Shown piece by piece: positions 8,804 through 18,948 of a stretch of 64,000 nucleotides of DNA (its first letter is position 1; each line of letters starts with the position of its first letter). The stretch covers positions 1 through 64,000 of the forward strand of contig BJGJ01000005.1 of assembly GCA_014190435.1 (NCBI GenBank), written 5' to 3'. Made by a program: the position numbers and the translations under genes. This DNA comes from Methylocystaceae bacterium (lineage in GTDB: Bacteria; Pseudomonadota; Alphaproteobacteria; Rhizobiales; Beijerinckiaceae). Under the pieces are notes generated by a model, which saw only the letters and a program-made list of their open reading frames with translations, ran no database searches and was not told the DNA's origin.

Positions 8804-9652
8804 ATGGTAAAAGAGAAGATAATTGCGCTGTGCGCCGATGACTATGGGCTGTCCTATGGCGTTAGTCTGGGAATACTCGAGGCTATTGCGGCAGGTCGGT
8901 TAACTGGCGTCTCAGCTCTTGTCACAGGTTCGCGCTGGCCGACTATGGGGCGAGAACTAGTTCGCCGCGCCGCTGATGCTGATATCGGTCTCCATCTTAA
9001 CTTAACACTAGGATCGCCGCTAGGACCTATGCCAAAATTTGCGCCTAAGGGCGTTTTTCCACCTATCGCTAAAGTTATAAGATTAGCCGTTCGGGGAAAA
9101 CTACCTCTAGGTGAAATTGAAGCAGAAATTGATCGGCAATTAGACCAATTTGAAGCAGTAATTGAAAAAGCGCCTGATCATGTCGATGGCCATCAACATG
9201 TCCATGTATTAGGACCTATTCGTGATATTTTATTTGATGCTTTGATCAAACGCAGTCTAGAGGGCCAAGTGTGGCTGCGTGACGTAAGTGATACCTTGCC
9301 GCGCATTTTATCTCGACGTTCGCAGATATCCAAAGCACTTTCTGTGAGAGCTTTAGCAAAAGGCTTTGCTAAAGAGGCGCGTCAACGGGGTTTTGATGTA
9401 AATGACGGCTTTTCTGGCTTTTCAGATTTTGATCCCACAAAAGACTACGCACAACAGTTTCATCGCTACCTTCAGTCAACAGGCGCGCGTCATCTCATCA
9501 TGTGCCATCCTGGATATGTCGATGAAGATCTAAAGCTCATCGATCCGGTTACAGTGACTCGGTCTCAAGAGCTGGAATTTTTACTTTCGCCCACATTGAT
9601 AGACTTATTCGAAAAAAATGGATTTTTACTCGCGCGTTTATCACAGATTTGA
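8804..9652 (+). CDS. ChbG/HpnK-family (YdjC-like) carbohydrate deacetylase
   Basis: ALCADDYGLSYGVSLGI, DIGLHLNLTLG, DHVDGHQHVHVLGPI, MCHPGYVDE. Confidence 0.87.
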   Translation: MVKEKIIALCADDYGLSYGVSLGILEAIAAGRLTGVSALVTGSRWPTMGRELVRRAADADIGLHLNLTLGSPLGPMPKFAPKGVFPPIAKVIRLAVRGKLPLGEIEAEIDRQLDQFEAVIEKAPDHVDGHQHVHVLGPIRDILFDALIKRSLEGQVWLRDVSDTLPRILSRRSQISKALSVRALAKGFAKEARQRGFDVNDGFSGFSDFDPTKDYAQQFHRYLQSTGARHLIMCHPGYVDEDLKLIDPVTVTRSQELEFLLSPTLIDLFEKNGFLLARLSQI

Positions 9653-9660
9653 GCGCAGAT

Positions 9661-10545
9661 TTAATTACAGATTTTTTGAATATTAATATCAAGACCCAAA
9701 TCCAAAACGGGGGCGGAATGTGTAAGTGCGCCTATTGAAATCAGGTCAACGCCTGTCTCAGCAACAGCTGCAACGGTTTCTAGAGATATTCCGCCAGAAG
9801 CCTCACATACAGCCTGTTTGTTTATGATTTTTACTGCTTCCGATAGCTGTGGAATACTCATATTATCAAGCATAATAGCGTCAGCCCCTTCACAGAGAGC
9901 TTCGCGTAATTGATCTAGCGTATCTACTTCTATTTCTATTTTAACGAGATGTCCGATTTTAGCTTTTGCAGCTCGTAGCGCCGAAGTTACGCTGCCAGCA
10001 ATTGCTATATGATTATCTTTTATGAGTATTGCATCATCTAAACCAAAGCGATGATTGACCCCGCCGCCGCATATGACGGCATATTTTTCTAAAGCACGTA
10101 GATTTGGTGTTGTTTTTCGTGTGTCGCATATTCTTGTATGGGTGTGCGCGATGAGGCTAACGTATTTGGCTGTTAATGTTGAAATTCCCGACAGATGACC
10201 CATAAAATTTAAGGCAACGCGTTCTGCCGCTAGGATGCTAGTCGCCAAACCTTTGATGCGCGCGATAATATCCCCAGATCTAACTAATGCCCCGTCCTCA
10301 TGTAAATTTTCATATAGTATTTCCGGGTCTATCACATTAAATGCTGCATAAGCTGCAGTTGTGCCGCATAATACGCCATTATTTCGAGCAACCACTAAAG
10401 CTTCGATTTTAATCTGATTATTAAAAACTGCTTCACTGGTTATGTCGCCTGCTCGACCAAGATCTTCAATTAATGCTTCTTTTATGCATTTTTCCAACAG
10501 AAGGTGGGGCGGCATAGGCATTTTCCTAGATACAAGAATTTGCAA
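9661..10545 (-). CDS. nadC: Nicotinate-nucleotide pyrophosphorylase (carboxylating)
   Basis: ALIEDLGRAGDITSEAVF, ERVALNFMGHLSGIST, TRKTTPNLRALEKYAVICGGGVNHRFGLDDAILIKDNHI, EASGGI. Confidence 0.96.
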   Translation of the reverse strand: MQILVSRKMPMPPHLLLEKCIKEALIEDLGRAGDITSEAVFNNQIKIEALVVARNNGVLCGTTAAYAAFNVIDPEILYENLHEDGALVRSGDIIARIKGLATSILAAERVALNFMGHLSGISTLTAKYVSLIAHTHTRICDTRKTTPNLRALEKYAVICGGGVNHRFGLDDAILIKDNHIAIAGSVTSALRAAKAKIGHLVKIEIEVDTLDQLREALCEGADAIMLDNMSIPQLSEAVKIINKQAVCEASGGISLETVAAVAETGVDLISIGALTHSAPVLDLGLDINIQKICN

Positions 10546-12064
10546 TATCTAAAACTTGATTAAGAGTTATTTTTGTTCGGCTGCCAAGCGTTGGATTTTC
10601 TTGCGGATAGTCATCTCTATAGTGAGCGCCACGACTTTCGCAGCGCTTTAAAGCGCTTGCAGCAATAAAAATAGCTGTAATAAGCATATTTTGAACTACA
10701 GGGGGCTTCTTCTTGTTGTAGAGCGTGGCGAAGCGTTTCAAAGCAAGACTAAGCCCTTGTTTATTTCTGATCACGCCAACATGATTACTCATGTTCTCGC
10801 GAATTTCAGTGATTATTGCTGAGCTTTGAATGTTTGGTGTATTTGATTTGGGTAAATTAACACCATAGTCAGAGCGAGCAATTTGACGCTTTTTTATATC
10901 GCTTGCTACCCGGTCAGCAAAAACAAGAGCCTCCAATAGAGAATTTGAGGCCAATCGATTTGCCCCATGAACGCCAGTAGAGGCTACTTCGCCGATTGCC
11001 CACATATGGTCAATTGATGTGCGGCCGCAGGCGTCCGTCAAAATCCCTCCCATATGATAGTGGGCGGCAGGCGCAATCGGTATGGGCTGATTTATTGGAT
11101 TAATCCCAGCAGCAATACAGCTCGCGTATACAGCGGGAAAACGAGTAGGGAAGTCTCTACCTATTTTTTCCCGCGCATCCAAAAAAGCGCCCGAGCCTTC
11201 TTGTATACTCTCATAAACCTTACGCGCGACAATATCTCTAGGCGCTAGCTCCGCTCTACTATCGCTGTCGATGAGGAAACGGTGACCAAACCGATTGATT
11301 ATCGTTGCGCCTTCTCCACGAAGAGACTCTGTCGCAAGTGGCGCTGGATCAGTATGAATATCGATCGCAGTTGGATGAAATTGAACAAATTCAGCATCCG
11401 CTATCACTGCTCCAACTTGCGCAGCCATAGCGACGCCGGCACCGCATGAGTCAAGAGGATTTGTTGTAAGACTATAGAGATGGCCTATGCCGCCTGTTGC
11501 TAAAATTAAACATGCGCACCGATACTCAATACTCTTCTCATCTGATGTTAAACAGAAAACGCTTAGAGAATGGCTGTTATGTTTCGATATTTTGTAGGCG
11601 GTGGCGCCCTCAATCACATTAATTGAAGGAGTGGCGTCTAATTTTTTCTTTAATGTCTCCATAATGGCTCGTCCGGCGCTATCGCCTTTGACCCGGACAA
11701 TGCGTCGATGTGAATGCGCAGCTTCCTGGGAGGGTAAAAACACTCCGTGTTTGGTGCGATCAAAAGGCGCGCCAAATTCTAGCAGTTCTTGAATCCTACT
11801 CCGAGCTTCCTGAGCCATTCCAAGAGCTATATTCTCGTCAACAAGTCCTGCTCCTGCTGCGATTGTATCAAAAGCATGTTTCTCGGGGCTGTCATCTTCC
11901 TCTACTGCAGCTGCGATACCGCCCTGAGCCCAATAAGAGGCACCGCTGGTTCCAACAGAACTTGGCGCTATTAACGTCACGGGAAGGGGGGCAAGTTTTA
12001 AGGCGCAGTATAATCCCGCAAGACCACCGCCTAGAATGATAATTGGCGTGGAAAAATTATTCAT
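10526..12064 (-). CDS. nadB: L-aspartate oxidase
   Basis: IILGGGLAGLYCALKLAP, YWAQGGIAAA, FVQFHPTAI, ESLRGEGATI, PAAHYHMGGILTDACGRTSIDHMWAIGEVASTGVHGANRLASNSLLEALVFA. Confidence 0.96.
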   Translation of the reverse strand: MNNFSTPIIILGGGLAGLYCALKLAPLPVTLIAPSSVGTSGASYWAQGGIAAAVEEDDSPEKHAFDTIAAGAGLVDENIALGMAQEARSRIQELLEFGAPFDRTKHGVFLPSQEAAHSHRRIVRVKGDSAGRAIMETLKKKLDATPSINVIEGATAYKISKHNSHSLSVFCLTSDEKSIEYRCACLILATGGIGHLYSLTTNPLDSCGAGVAMAAQVGAVIADAEFVQFHPTAIDIHTDPAPLATESLRGEGATIINRFGHRFLIDSDSRAELAPRDIVARKVYESIQEGSGAFLDAREKIGRDFPTRFPAVYASCIAAGINPINQPIPIAPAAHYHMGGILTDACGRTSIDHMWAIGEVASTGVHGANRLASNSLLEALVFADRVASDIKKRQIARSDYGVNLPKSNTPNIQSSAIITEIRENMSNHVGVIRNKQGLSLALKRFATLYNKKKPPVVQNMLITAIFIAASALKRCESRGAHYRDDYPQENPTLGSRTKITLNQVLDIANSCI

Positions 12065-12424
12065 AATGCAGGATCAATTCTCTTTTGGAGAGACAAATAA
12101 TTGCAACAAAGTGATCGGTTATAAGTAGTGATGAGAGATTAAAGCTATAAATATAATTATTGATTGATGGGCGAGTCATTGAGAATAAGTATTTCACATT
12201 AATATACTTTAATAAATTTGTTAGCGTTAAGAGTTTATGTGAGCGTTCCCCTTCAATAGAAATCTTGTGCCTAACAGATTTGAACGTAAAAAAAATAAAG
12301 AGTCTAATTGAGCTTGAAAAAATACGCATTGCTTGATCAGATGTTTTTATGTTGGCGATCATATTTTCACATACCAACATAGTTTTGAACCTTACCTAAA
12401 TAGGCGCCAAATCCAGACGCGCTA

Positions 12425-13534
12425 TTAGCCCAAATTAATCATGCGCTGGACGCTTTTTTTAGCTTTTTCAGCAATGATTGGATCAATAATAATCTCTTCT
12501 CTAATATAGAGTAGACTATCAAGTATCTTCGGTAAGGTAATGCGTTTCATATGTGGACATAGGTTACAGGGACGAACAAATTCAGTTCCAGTCGTCTCGG
12601 CTGCGACGTTATCCGCCATGGAACATTCTGTAACTAAAAGAACGCTTTTTGGTTTCTGCTTCTTCACATAATCAATCATTGCTGCTGTAGAACCAGAAAA
12701 ATCTGAAACCATAACAACTTCTTTTGGGCATTCCGGATGCGCGATCACAGTTAAACCAGGATGATCTAATCGATAATTCATAATTTCTTCTGCTGTAAAG
12801 CGCTCATGGACTTCGCAGGCGCCATTCCAGGGTATGATCTCAACGTCTGTTGAAGCGGCTACATTATCCGCCAAATGTCGATCTGGTAGTAAAATAACGC
12901 GCTTAACGCCAAGGCTTTCAACAACTCGAACAGCATTTGAGGAAGTACAGCATATATCAACCTCAGCTTTCACTTCCGCCGAGGTATTCACATAAGCAAT
13001 AATGGGCACGCCTGGATATTTTTTTCTTAAATAGCGAATATCTGAGGCAGTAATTGACGCTGCTAAAGAGCAACCTGCTTTTGTATCGGGCGTGAGGACA
13101 ACTTTTGACGGATTGAGTATCTTAGACGTCTCCGCCATAAAATGAACGCCGCCTTGAACAATGACGTCGGCTTGCGACTGGGCGGCCAATTTGGCTAGTT
13201 GTAAGCTGTCGCCGACATAATCTGCAACGCAATGAAAGATTTCTGGCGTTTGATAATTATGCGCCAAAATAACAGCATTTCTCTGAAGCTTTAATTCATT
13301 AATAGCTTTTATATAGGGTGCAAAGAGCGGCCACTCAAACTGTGGAATGACTTTAGAAACTTTTGGGTAGAGATGGGCCGTCGCTGCTTCGACTTCAGCT
13401 GTCCATGTTAAATCAGGTTTAGCAATAACAGAAAAACGGGACGCGGATTTAAAGCTGGGGCTGAGCGAGGCTTTAAACGTTGTGTCGCTATTAGCTTCAG
13501 GATAAAGATTCTGGACACCCATATTCCAGCCCAC
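12425..13534 (-). CDS. nadA: Quinolinate synthase
   Basis: [91 protein letters not shown]. Confidence 0.96.
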   Translation of the reverse strand: MGWNMGVQNLYPEANSDTTFKASLSPSFKSASRFSVIAKPDLTWTAEVEAATAHLYPKVSKVIPQFEWPLFAPYIKAINELKLQRNAVILAHNYQTPEIFHCVADYVGDSLQLAKLAAQSQADVIVQGGVHFMAETSKILNPSKVVLTPDTKAGCSLAASITASDIRYLRKKYPGVPIIAYVNTSAEVKAEVDICCTSSNAVRVVESLGVKRVILLPDRHLADNVAASTDVEIIPWNGACEVHERFTAEEIMNYRLDHPGLTVIAHPECPKEVVMVSDFSGSTAAMIDYVKKQKPKSVLLVTECSMADNVAAETTGTEFVRPCNLCPHMKRITLPKILDSLLYIREEIIIDPIIAEKAKKSVQRMINLG

Positions 13535-13542
13535 GCCTTAGA

Positions 13543-13561
13543 TATGCTCAAATTGAGCATA
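13543..13561. promoter_or_regulatory. Perfect 19-bp palindrome TATGCTCAA-A-TTGAGCATA upstream of nadA; candidate operator
   Basis: Exact 9-bp inverted repeat with a 1-nt centre, 9 bp before the annotated nadA start; minus strand overlaps a TATTAT -10-like hexamer. Confidence 0.7.
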
Positions 13562-13724
13562 ATAGGTTTATATAAAATCTCCGGTGCGAAGAATTCCACC
13601 CGGAGGCATCCATTCAGAATAGGGATCTCACAAGCCAATGGCAAGATGCATAAGACGACCCAAGACTACTGATTGAGATGTATGTCAACCGCTCCATCTT
13701 AAGGATAATGATTTTTCTGTCCGT

Positions 13725-13747
13725 CTAGACAAAACGCCCGGGTCTAG
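13725..13747 (+). promoter_or_regulatory. Hairpin CTAGAC-N11-GTCTAG upstream of pyrB
   Basis: 6-bp inverted repeat ~45 nt before the pyrB ATG; function unknown. Confidence 0.3.
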
Positions 13748-13792
13748 TCATAGGTTTTTGAAATAAACGAAAAAAGGCGGTCCGTACCAAGC

Positions 13793-14719
13793 ATGTTCGC
13801 GCACAGGCATTTACTCGGAATAGAGGGCTTGTCTCGACCCGATATTGAGACACTCCTTCAAATGTCAGATCAGGCAGTTGAGGTATCGCGGCGCATCAAT
13901 AAAAAACAATCCATTCTAAGCGGACGAACGCAAATAAATCTTTTTTATGAAGCCTCTACGCGGACACAAGCCTCATTTGAGCTTGCCGGAAAAAGACTTG
14001 GCGCTGACGTCATGAATATGTCTGTCGCCAGGTCTTCAGAAGCAAAAGGCGAAACACTTATCGATACAGCGATGACTCTCAATGCTATGCGTCCTGACAT
14101 CATAGTGGTTCGTCATTCTCAAGCTGGAGCAGCTAAATTATTGGCAAAGAAAGTTGATTGTTCTGTTGTTAACGCTGGTGATGGCGCTCACGAACATCCA
14201 ACCCAAGCTTTATTAGATGCTCTAACAATTCGACGGAATAAAAAGCGTATTGAAGGTCTAACAATTGCGATATGCGGAGATATTCTTCATTCACGCGTTG
14301 CGCGCTCGAATATCCTCTTGCTGTCAACACTGGGCGCTCATGTGCGCGTTATCGGCCCCTCAACGCTTGCGCCAGAGTCTTTTAGAAATATTGGCGTCGA
14401 GGTCTTTCACGATATGAAACGCGGTCTTCAAGGAGCCGATGTCGTGATGATGTTGAGATTACAAAAAGAACGCATGTCAGGAACACTCACGCCGAGCGCT
14501 AGAGAATATTTTCATTTCTATGGCTTAGACGAAGAAAAACTTAACTATGCTAAACCCGACGCTCTTGTTATGCACCCAGGTCCTATGAATCGCGGAGTTG
14601 AAATCGATTCAAGTGTTGCCGACGGAACGCGGTCCTTGATCCGGGAACAAGTTGAAATGGGTGTAGCCGTACGTATGGCGGTTCTTGAAGCCCTAACGCA
14701 TCATTTTCCAAATAGCTGA
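13793..14719 (+). CDS. pyrB: Aspartate carbamoyltransferase catalytic subunit
   Basis: [73 protein letters not shown]. Confidence 0.97.
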   Translation: MFAHRHLLGIEGLSRPDIETLLQMSDQAVEVSRRINKKQSILSGRTQINLFYEASTRTQASFELAGKRLGADVMNMSVARSSEAKGETLIDTAMTLNAMRPDIIVVRHSQAGAAKLLAKKVDCSVVNAGDGAHEHPTQALLDALTIRRNKKRIEGLTIAICGDILHSRVARSNILLLSTLGAHVRVIGPSTLAPESFRNIGVEVFHDMKRGLQGADVVMMLRLQKERMSGTLTPSAREYFHFYGLDEEKLNYAKPDALVMHPGPMNRGVEIDSSVADGTRSLIREQVEMGVAVRMAVLEALTHHFPNS

Positions 14720-14752
14720 GCGCAAGATTCTATAAAGATTAAGGAGTTAAAA

Positions 14753-15076
14753 ATGGTCAAGCTCATTCGTTTTATTGCACTCGTCTCTCAATCAATTTTC
14801 ATCCAATTTGTTCACTTATTTGGATTAGTTGCTTTCGTTCTATCCGCTGTGATGGGGTATTTTCGGTTACCTTCATGGACTGTGCCCATCGCTTCAGTCA
14901 TTTTTGGCGTTGTTGCAGATAAATACATTGATGAAAGTGCTGTTTCATCCTTACTTGAAAAAGCAGCGTCAGCAAATCAACGCGGCGGTTTTTTGATCGT
15001 TGTATTTTTTGTTATTACCGCGGTCGGCTATGTTTCTGGAGCTTATGGTCGTCATTATCTCAAAAATCGTCAGTAA
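14753..15076 (+). CDS. Small hypothetical membrane protein
   Basis: 107 aa with several hydrophobic segments; RBS aaggag upstream of ATG. Confidence 0.6.
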   Translation: MVKLIRFIALVSQSIFIQFVHLFGLVAFVLSAVMGYFRLPSWTVPIASVIFGVVADKYIDESAVSSLLEKAASANQRGGFLIVVFFVITAVGYVSGAYGRHYLKNRQ

Positions 15077-15146
15077 GACAGATCACACAATCCAGCGAAC
15101 CATCTTACTGATAATTAAATTGTCCAGATCACAATTTAGCAACCAG

Positions 15147-16127
15147 TCACAGTCCTTCAAACAAGGCTGTTGAGAGGTATCTTTCTGCAAACGAGGCAAT
15201 AAGCACAACGATATTTTTTCCCTCTGTTTCAGGTCTTGCGGCGATTTCTAACGCTGCTGCGACAGCTGCGCCGGAAGATATTCCCCCCGGGATACCCTCT
15301 ACGCGTGCCAGCAACCGGGCTGTATCAATTGCCGTCTGATTACCAATCGTCACGATTTCATCGATGACTCCGCGGTCAAGAATAGGCGGCACAAAACCTG
15401 CGCCGATGCCTTGAATCTTATGCGGACCTGGCGGACGCCCAGAGAGAACAGCTGAATCCTCAGGTTCTACGGCAATAATGCGTATATCGCCTCGACGCTG
15501 TTTGAGCACTTGACCAACGCCCGTAATGGTTCCGCCGGTGCCTACGCCTGAAATAAAATAATCAATTTTTCCTTGAGTATCATTCCAAATTTCTTCTGCA
15601 GTCGTGCTTTTATGTATGGCTGGGTTGGCTTGATTTTCAAATTGTTGTGGAATGACCGCATTAGGGGTTTCGGCGGCAATTTCTGCCGCCTTTGTTAACG
15701 CGCCTTTCATGCCTTGAGCAGCTGGCGTCAATACGAGCTCTGCACCCAGTAAGGCGAGCATTTTTCTCCGTTCGATCGACATGGATTCAGGCATGACAAG
15801 AATAAGTTGATATCCACGTGCAGCGGCGACAAATGCGAGCGCTATTCCAGTATTGCCAGATGTTGGTTCAATTAAAATATTTTTTCCTGGACTGATCTGT
15901 CCCATCTTTTCAAGCGTTTCGATCATATTGACGCCAATACGATCTTTTACGCTTCCAATCGGATTAAAAAATTCTAATTTTGCTAAGATATTTCCTGGAA
16001 CGGCTTTAAGCGTTTTAATCCGATCTAGTCTAACGATTGGCGTATCGCCGATAGTTTGAGTGATAGATGAATAAATCTTTCCACGCCCAGGGGTGTGAGG
16101 TGGTGAAAAAGATGTATCGCTTACCAC
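15147..16127 (-). CDS. cysK: Cysteine synthase (O-acetylserine sulfhydrylase)
   Basis: [82 protein letters not shown]. Actual start may be slightly internal. Confidence 0.95.
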   Translation of the reverse strand: MVSDTSFSPPHTPGRGKIYSSITQTIGDTPIVRLDRIKTLKAVPGNILAKLEFFNPIGSVKDRIGVNMIETLEKMGQISPGKNILIEPTSGNTGIALAFVAAARGYQLILVMPESMSIERRKMLALLGAELVLTPAAQGMKGALTKAAEIAAETPNAVIPQQFENQANPAIHKSTTAEEIWNDTQGKIDYFISGVGTGGTITGVGQVLKQRRGDIRIIAVEPEDSAVLSGRPPGPHKIQGIGAGFVPPILDRGVIDEIVTIGNQTAIDTARLLARVEGIPGGISSGAAVAAALEIAARPETEGKNIVVLIASFAERYLSTALFEGL

Positions 16128-16536
16128 GAATCTCTCCTGTTATTCTCGTAGTTTTATAGATAAAACGCCCAATACCAGCCACAGCGTCAGCATAAAGCCC
16201 CGACTTATGAACTGAATAGCTAATTAGCATAAAATCAATTGTTTGCACCTTGATTATTTGTCGTCATTACTGCAAGGCGCGCCGCCAACTCACTCTTTTT
16301 ACTTGGTAACAGGGTTAAACGCATGAAAAAACATCCAAAAGGATTAGGCCCAATCTTTTAAGACGCAAAAAATAGACTTTCACCTATTCCTATTCTTGCT
16401 CTAAAAAACATAGATTTTCCAATGGATGCAAAAGGACTAAAATTACATCCGGTCGCCTTAGCTCAGTGGACAAGGATGTAAGGGCTGACTATAAGACACG
16501 CGTCAACTTAGGGTTGGCTTTCCCAGATATAGAAGG

Positions 16537-16555
16537 CCGGCGTATGCGTCGCCGG
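16537..16555 (+). promoter_or_regulatory. GC-rich hairpin CCGGCG-TATGCGT-CGCCGG overlapping the pcm RBS region
   Basis: 6-bp perfect stem, 7-nt loop, ending within GGGG at 16554-16557 just before ATG 16563. Confidence 0.5.
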
Positions 16556-16562
16556 GGTATGA

Positions 16563-17279
16563 ATGTCCGATATTGCGGTCGCGCCGATTTCGCGTGAAAA
16601 AGGGCAGAGTCTAACCACATCAGCGTTAAGAACGCGTATGGTCGATCGCCAGATTCGTCCATTTGACGTGACGGACGTTCCCGTGCTTGATCAGTTTCTT
16701 TATGTACCGCGCGAATATTTTCTTCCAGAAAATCAAATTTCGTTAGCCTATTCTGACTTGGCGATAAAGCTCGTTAATTCAGCCAACCCCAGACGGACGC
16801 TTTTACCGCCGCTCATTTTGGCCCGCATGATCCAAGGATCAACGCCACGAGAGGGAGATCGAGTATTAACTCTTGGTGGCGGCGGCTATTCGGCAGCTAT
16901 TTTAGCAGGCCTTGTCTCAGAAGTCGTAGTGGTTGAGAGCGATCAGCTTATCGCACAGCGGATGCTAACTGGATTTAAAAACTTAGGCATAAATAATATT
17001 CACGTTGAGATCAGTGCGCTTTCAAGAGGCGCCCCTCATTTGGGCCCGTTTGATATCATTTTAGTCGAAGGCGCCGTTGATACAGATCTCTCGGGTCTTT
17101 CTGCTCAATTAAGTAAGAGTGGCCGGATCATGACAATCGCTACGCCAGAATTAGGGGCAGGCAGACAACTGTCGCGCTTCGATAACGTCAAAGGCCATCT
17201 CGAAGGCGCGCTGCCTATTTTGAGTGTCCATGTGCCTGTTTTAGAAGGCTTTGAGAAAACTTCCGATTTCGTCTTCTAA
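16563..17279 (+). CDS. Protein-L-isoaspartate O-methyltransferase-like protein
   Basis: RTRMVDRQIRPFDVTDVPVLDQFLYVPREYFLPENQ...; precedes tolC, a common alphaproteobacterial arrangement. Confidence 0.85.
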   Translation: MSDIAVAPISREKGQSLTTSALRTRMVDRQIRPFDVTDVPVLDQFLYVPREYFLPENQISLAYSDLAIKLVNSANPRRTLLPPLILARMIQGSTPREGDRVLTLGGGGYSAAILAGLVSEVVVVESDQLIAQRMLTGFKNLGINNIHVEISALSRGAPHLGPFDIILVEGAVDTDLSGLSAQLSKSGRIMTIATPELGAGRQLSRFDNVKGHLEGALPILSVHVPVLEGFEKTSDFVF

Positions 17280-17433
17280 TAACTCGCCTCTAAGGGGATT
17301 TAGGGGAGTTTCTGGTTGAAATAGTCCGGGAAAATTCTTTTACGCCATCAGTTCGCCATGCCACTCACCCATCAATTGAGCATAAGCTAGGCCCAGCCTT
17401 TAGGTCGGTTTCGAGTTTGCAGGGGGTGGAGGG

Positions 17434-18879
17434 ATGAAAGGAGCGGTCTGGACGTGTATTCGCTCGTCCCGACGTCGCTATTTCACAATTATCGCACTAA
17501 CGCTTTTGTCTGTAACAGTGAATTCGGCCCACTGCCGCTCAGAAAGTTTACAATCAGCTTTGGCGCGGGCTTATTACGCCAACCCAGACCTCAATCAAAG
17601 CCGGTCAAAAGTACGCGCTCAAGATGAAGAGGCACCCAAAGCGCTTGCGGGCATGCGTCCCAAAGCGTCAATCGGCGCGAATGTGGGCGGACTTTATGGT
17701 AACGTCAACATCCCCTTCGGTTCGGGCGATGCAGCAGGCCGTAGAACGAATTTTGGCGAAAGCTATGTGGGCAAGCCGCGCGGCGCTACATTGAATGTTT
17801 CGCAAACGCTTTTTGATGGAGGTGCCACAACGAATAATGTGCGTCGCGCAGAGTCTGGAGTCTTTGCAGCAAGAGCCTCCATGCGTTTGACAGAGCAGGC
17901 GATCCTGCAAAACGGTGCCACAGCCTATATGAACGTCTTACGCGATACCGCCGTGCTTAATTTACGAAAAAATAATATTGGCGTTTTGGAGCAACAATTA
18001 AAGCTCACTCAAGACCGTTTTGATATTGGCGAAGTGACAAGAACGGATGTGGCTCAGGCGCAAAGCTCACTCGCACAAGCAAAAACTGAATATTATACTG
18101 CGCAAGCACAGTTAAAAAATAGCATTGCTACCTACCGACAAATCATTGGAAATGAGCCAGATAAATTAGAACCAGCCAGATCTCTTGAGCCTTTGCTGCC
18201 CCACACATTGAATGAAGCTATAGAAGTTGCAATTGTTGAACATCCAGGCGTAAAGGCGGCGATACATCAGGTCGATGCGGCAGAGATGGCTGTCAAAGTT
18301 GCTGAAGCCGCTTTAGCGCCCAACTTGTCAATAAACGCGCAAGTATCCAATAATTATGATAATTTTAATGGATTACCTGGATCACGTGCTTTTCTCGCGG
18401 GAACTAGCGCACAGCTCAATATTCCCCTCTACCAAGGTGGGTCTGAATATGCCTCGATAAGACAAGCTAAGGAGCAACTGGGACAAGCGCGGTTAAATAT
18501 GGATTTACAACGCGATAGTGTTCGAGCGAGTGTTGTATCAACTTATGGTCTGCTTGATACGGCCAAGTCGTCAATTATTTCCAGCATCTCTGCAGTCAAA
18601 GCCGCAGAAATCGCTTTAGCAGGAACAAGAGCGGAAGCTAAAGTAGGACAAAGAACAACGCTTGATGTTTTAAATGCACAGCAAGCCCTGCTGAATGCGC
18701 GCGTGTCATTGGTTACTGCGCAACGTGATAGAGTCGTTGCCTCATATGCGGCGCTCGGCTCAATTGGTCGACTATCAGCTAATGAAATAAATCTAGATGT
18801 TCAAGTATATGATGTTGATCGGCACTATGATCAAGTAAAATCAAAATGGATGGGCGTCGATACGCCAGGAGACAAATAA
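17434..18879 (+). CDS. tolC: TolC-family outer membrane efflux/type I secretion protein
   Basis: SLQSALARAYYANPDLNQSRSKVRAQDEEAPKALAGMRP, VSQTLFDGG, RFDIGEVTRTDVAQAQSSLAQA, VGQRTTLDVLNAQQALLNARV. Confidence 0.92.
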   Translation: MKGAVWTCIRSSRRRYFTIIALTLLSVTVNSAHCRSESLQSALARAYYANPDLNQSRSKVRAQDEEAPKALAGMRPKASIGANVGGLYGNVNIPFGSGDAAGRRTNFGESYVGKPRGATLNVSQTLFDGGATTNNVRRAESGVFAARASMRLTEQAILQNGATAYMNVLRDTAVLNLRKNNIGVLEQQLKLTQDRFDIGEVTRTDVAQAQSSLAQAKTEYYTAQAQLKNSIATYRQIIGNEPDKLEPARSLEPLLPHTLNEAIEVAIVEHPGVKAAIHQVDAAEMAVKVAEAALAPNLSINAQVSNNYDNFNGLPGSRAFLAGTSAQLNIPLYQGGSEYASIRQAKEQLGQARLNMDLQRDSVRASVVSTYGLLDTAKSSIISSISAVKAAEIALAGTRAEAKVGQRTTLDVLNAQQALLNARVSLVTAQRDRVVASYAALGSIGRLSANEINLDVQVYDVDRHYDQVKSKWMGVDTPGDK

Positions 18880-18948
18880 TTTTTTTAAAAAAAACTAGAC
18901 ATAAACTACACAACTCCCTCAATCGCATCAGAATAATATAGAAACTGA

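Noticed and set aside
12057-12380. 107-aa minus ORF between nadB and nadA
   Set aside because: AT-driven low-complexity peptide, no RBS-supported start or family signature, overlaps the nadB start.
17375-17395. TTGAGCATAA near 17380, resembling one arm of the nadA palindrome
   Set aside because: The opposite arm is missing (only TCAA matches), so it is probably chance.
18880-18897. T-run/A-run after tolC (TTTTTTTAAAAAAAA)
   Set aside because: No GC stem; homopolymer symmetry alone does not support a terminator.
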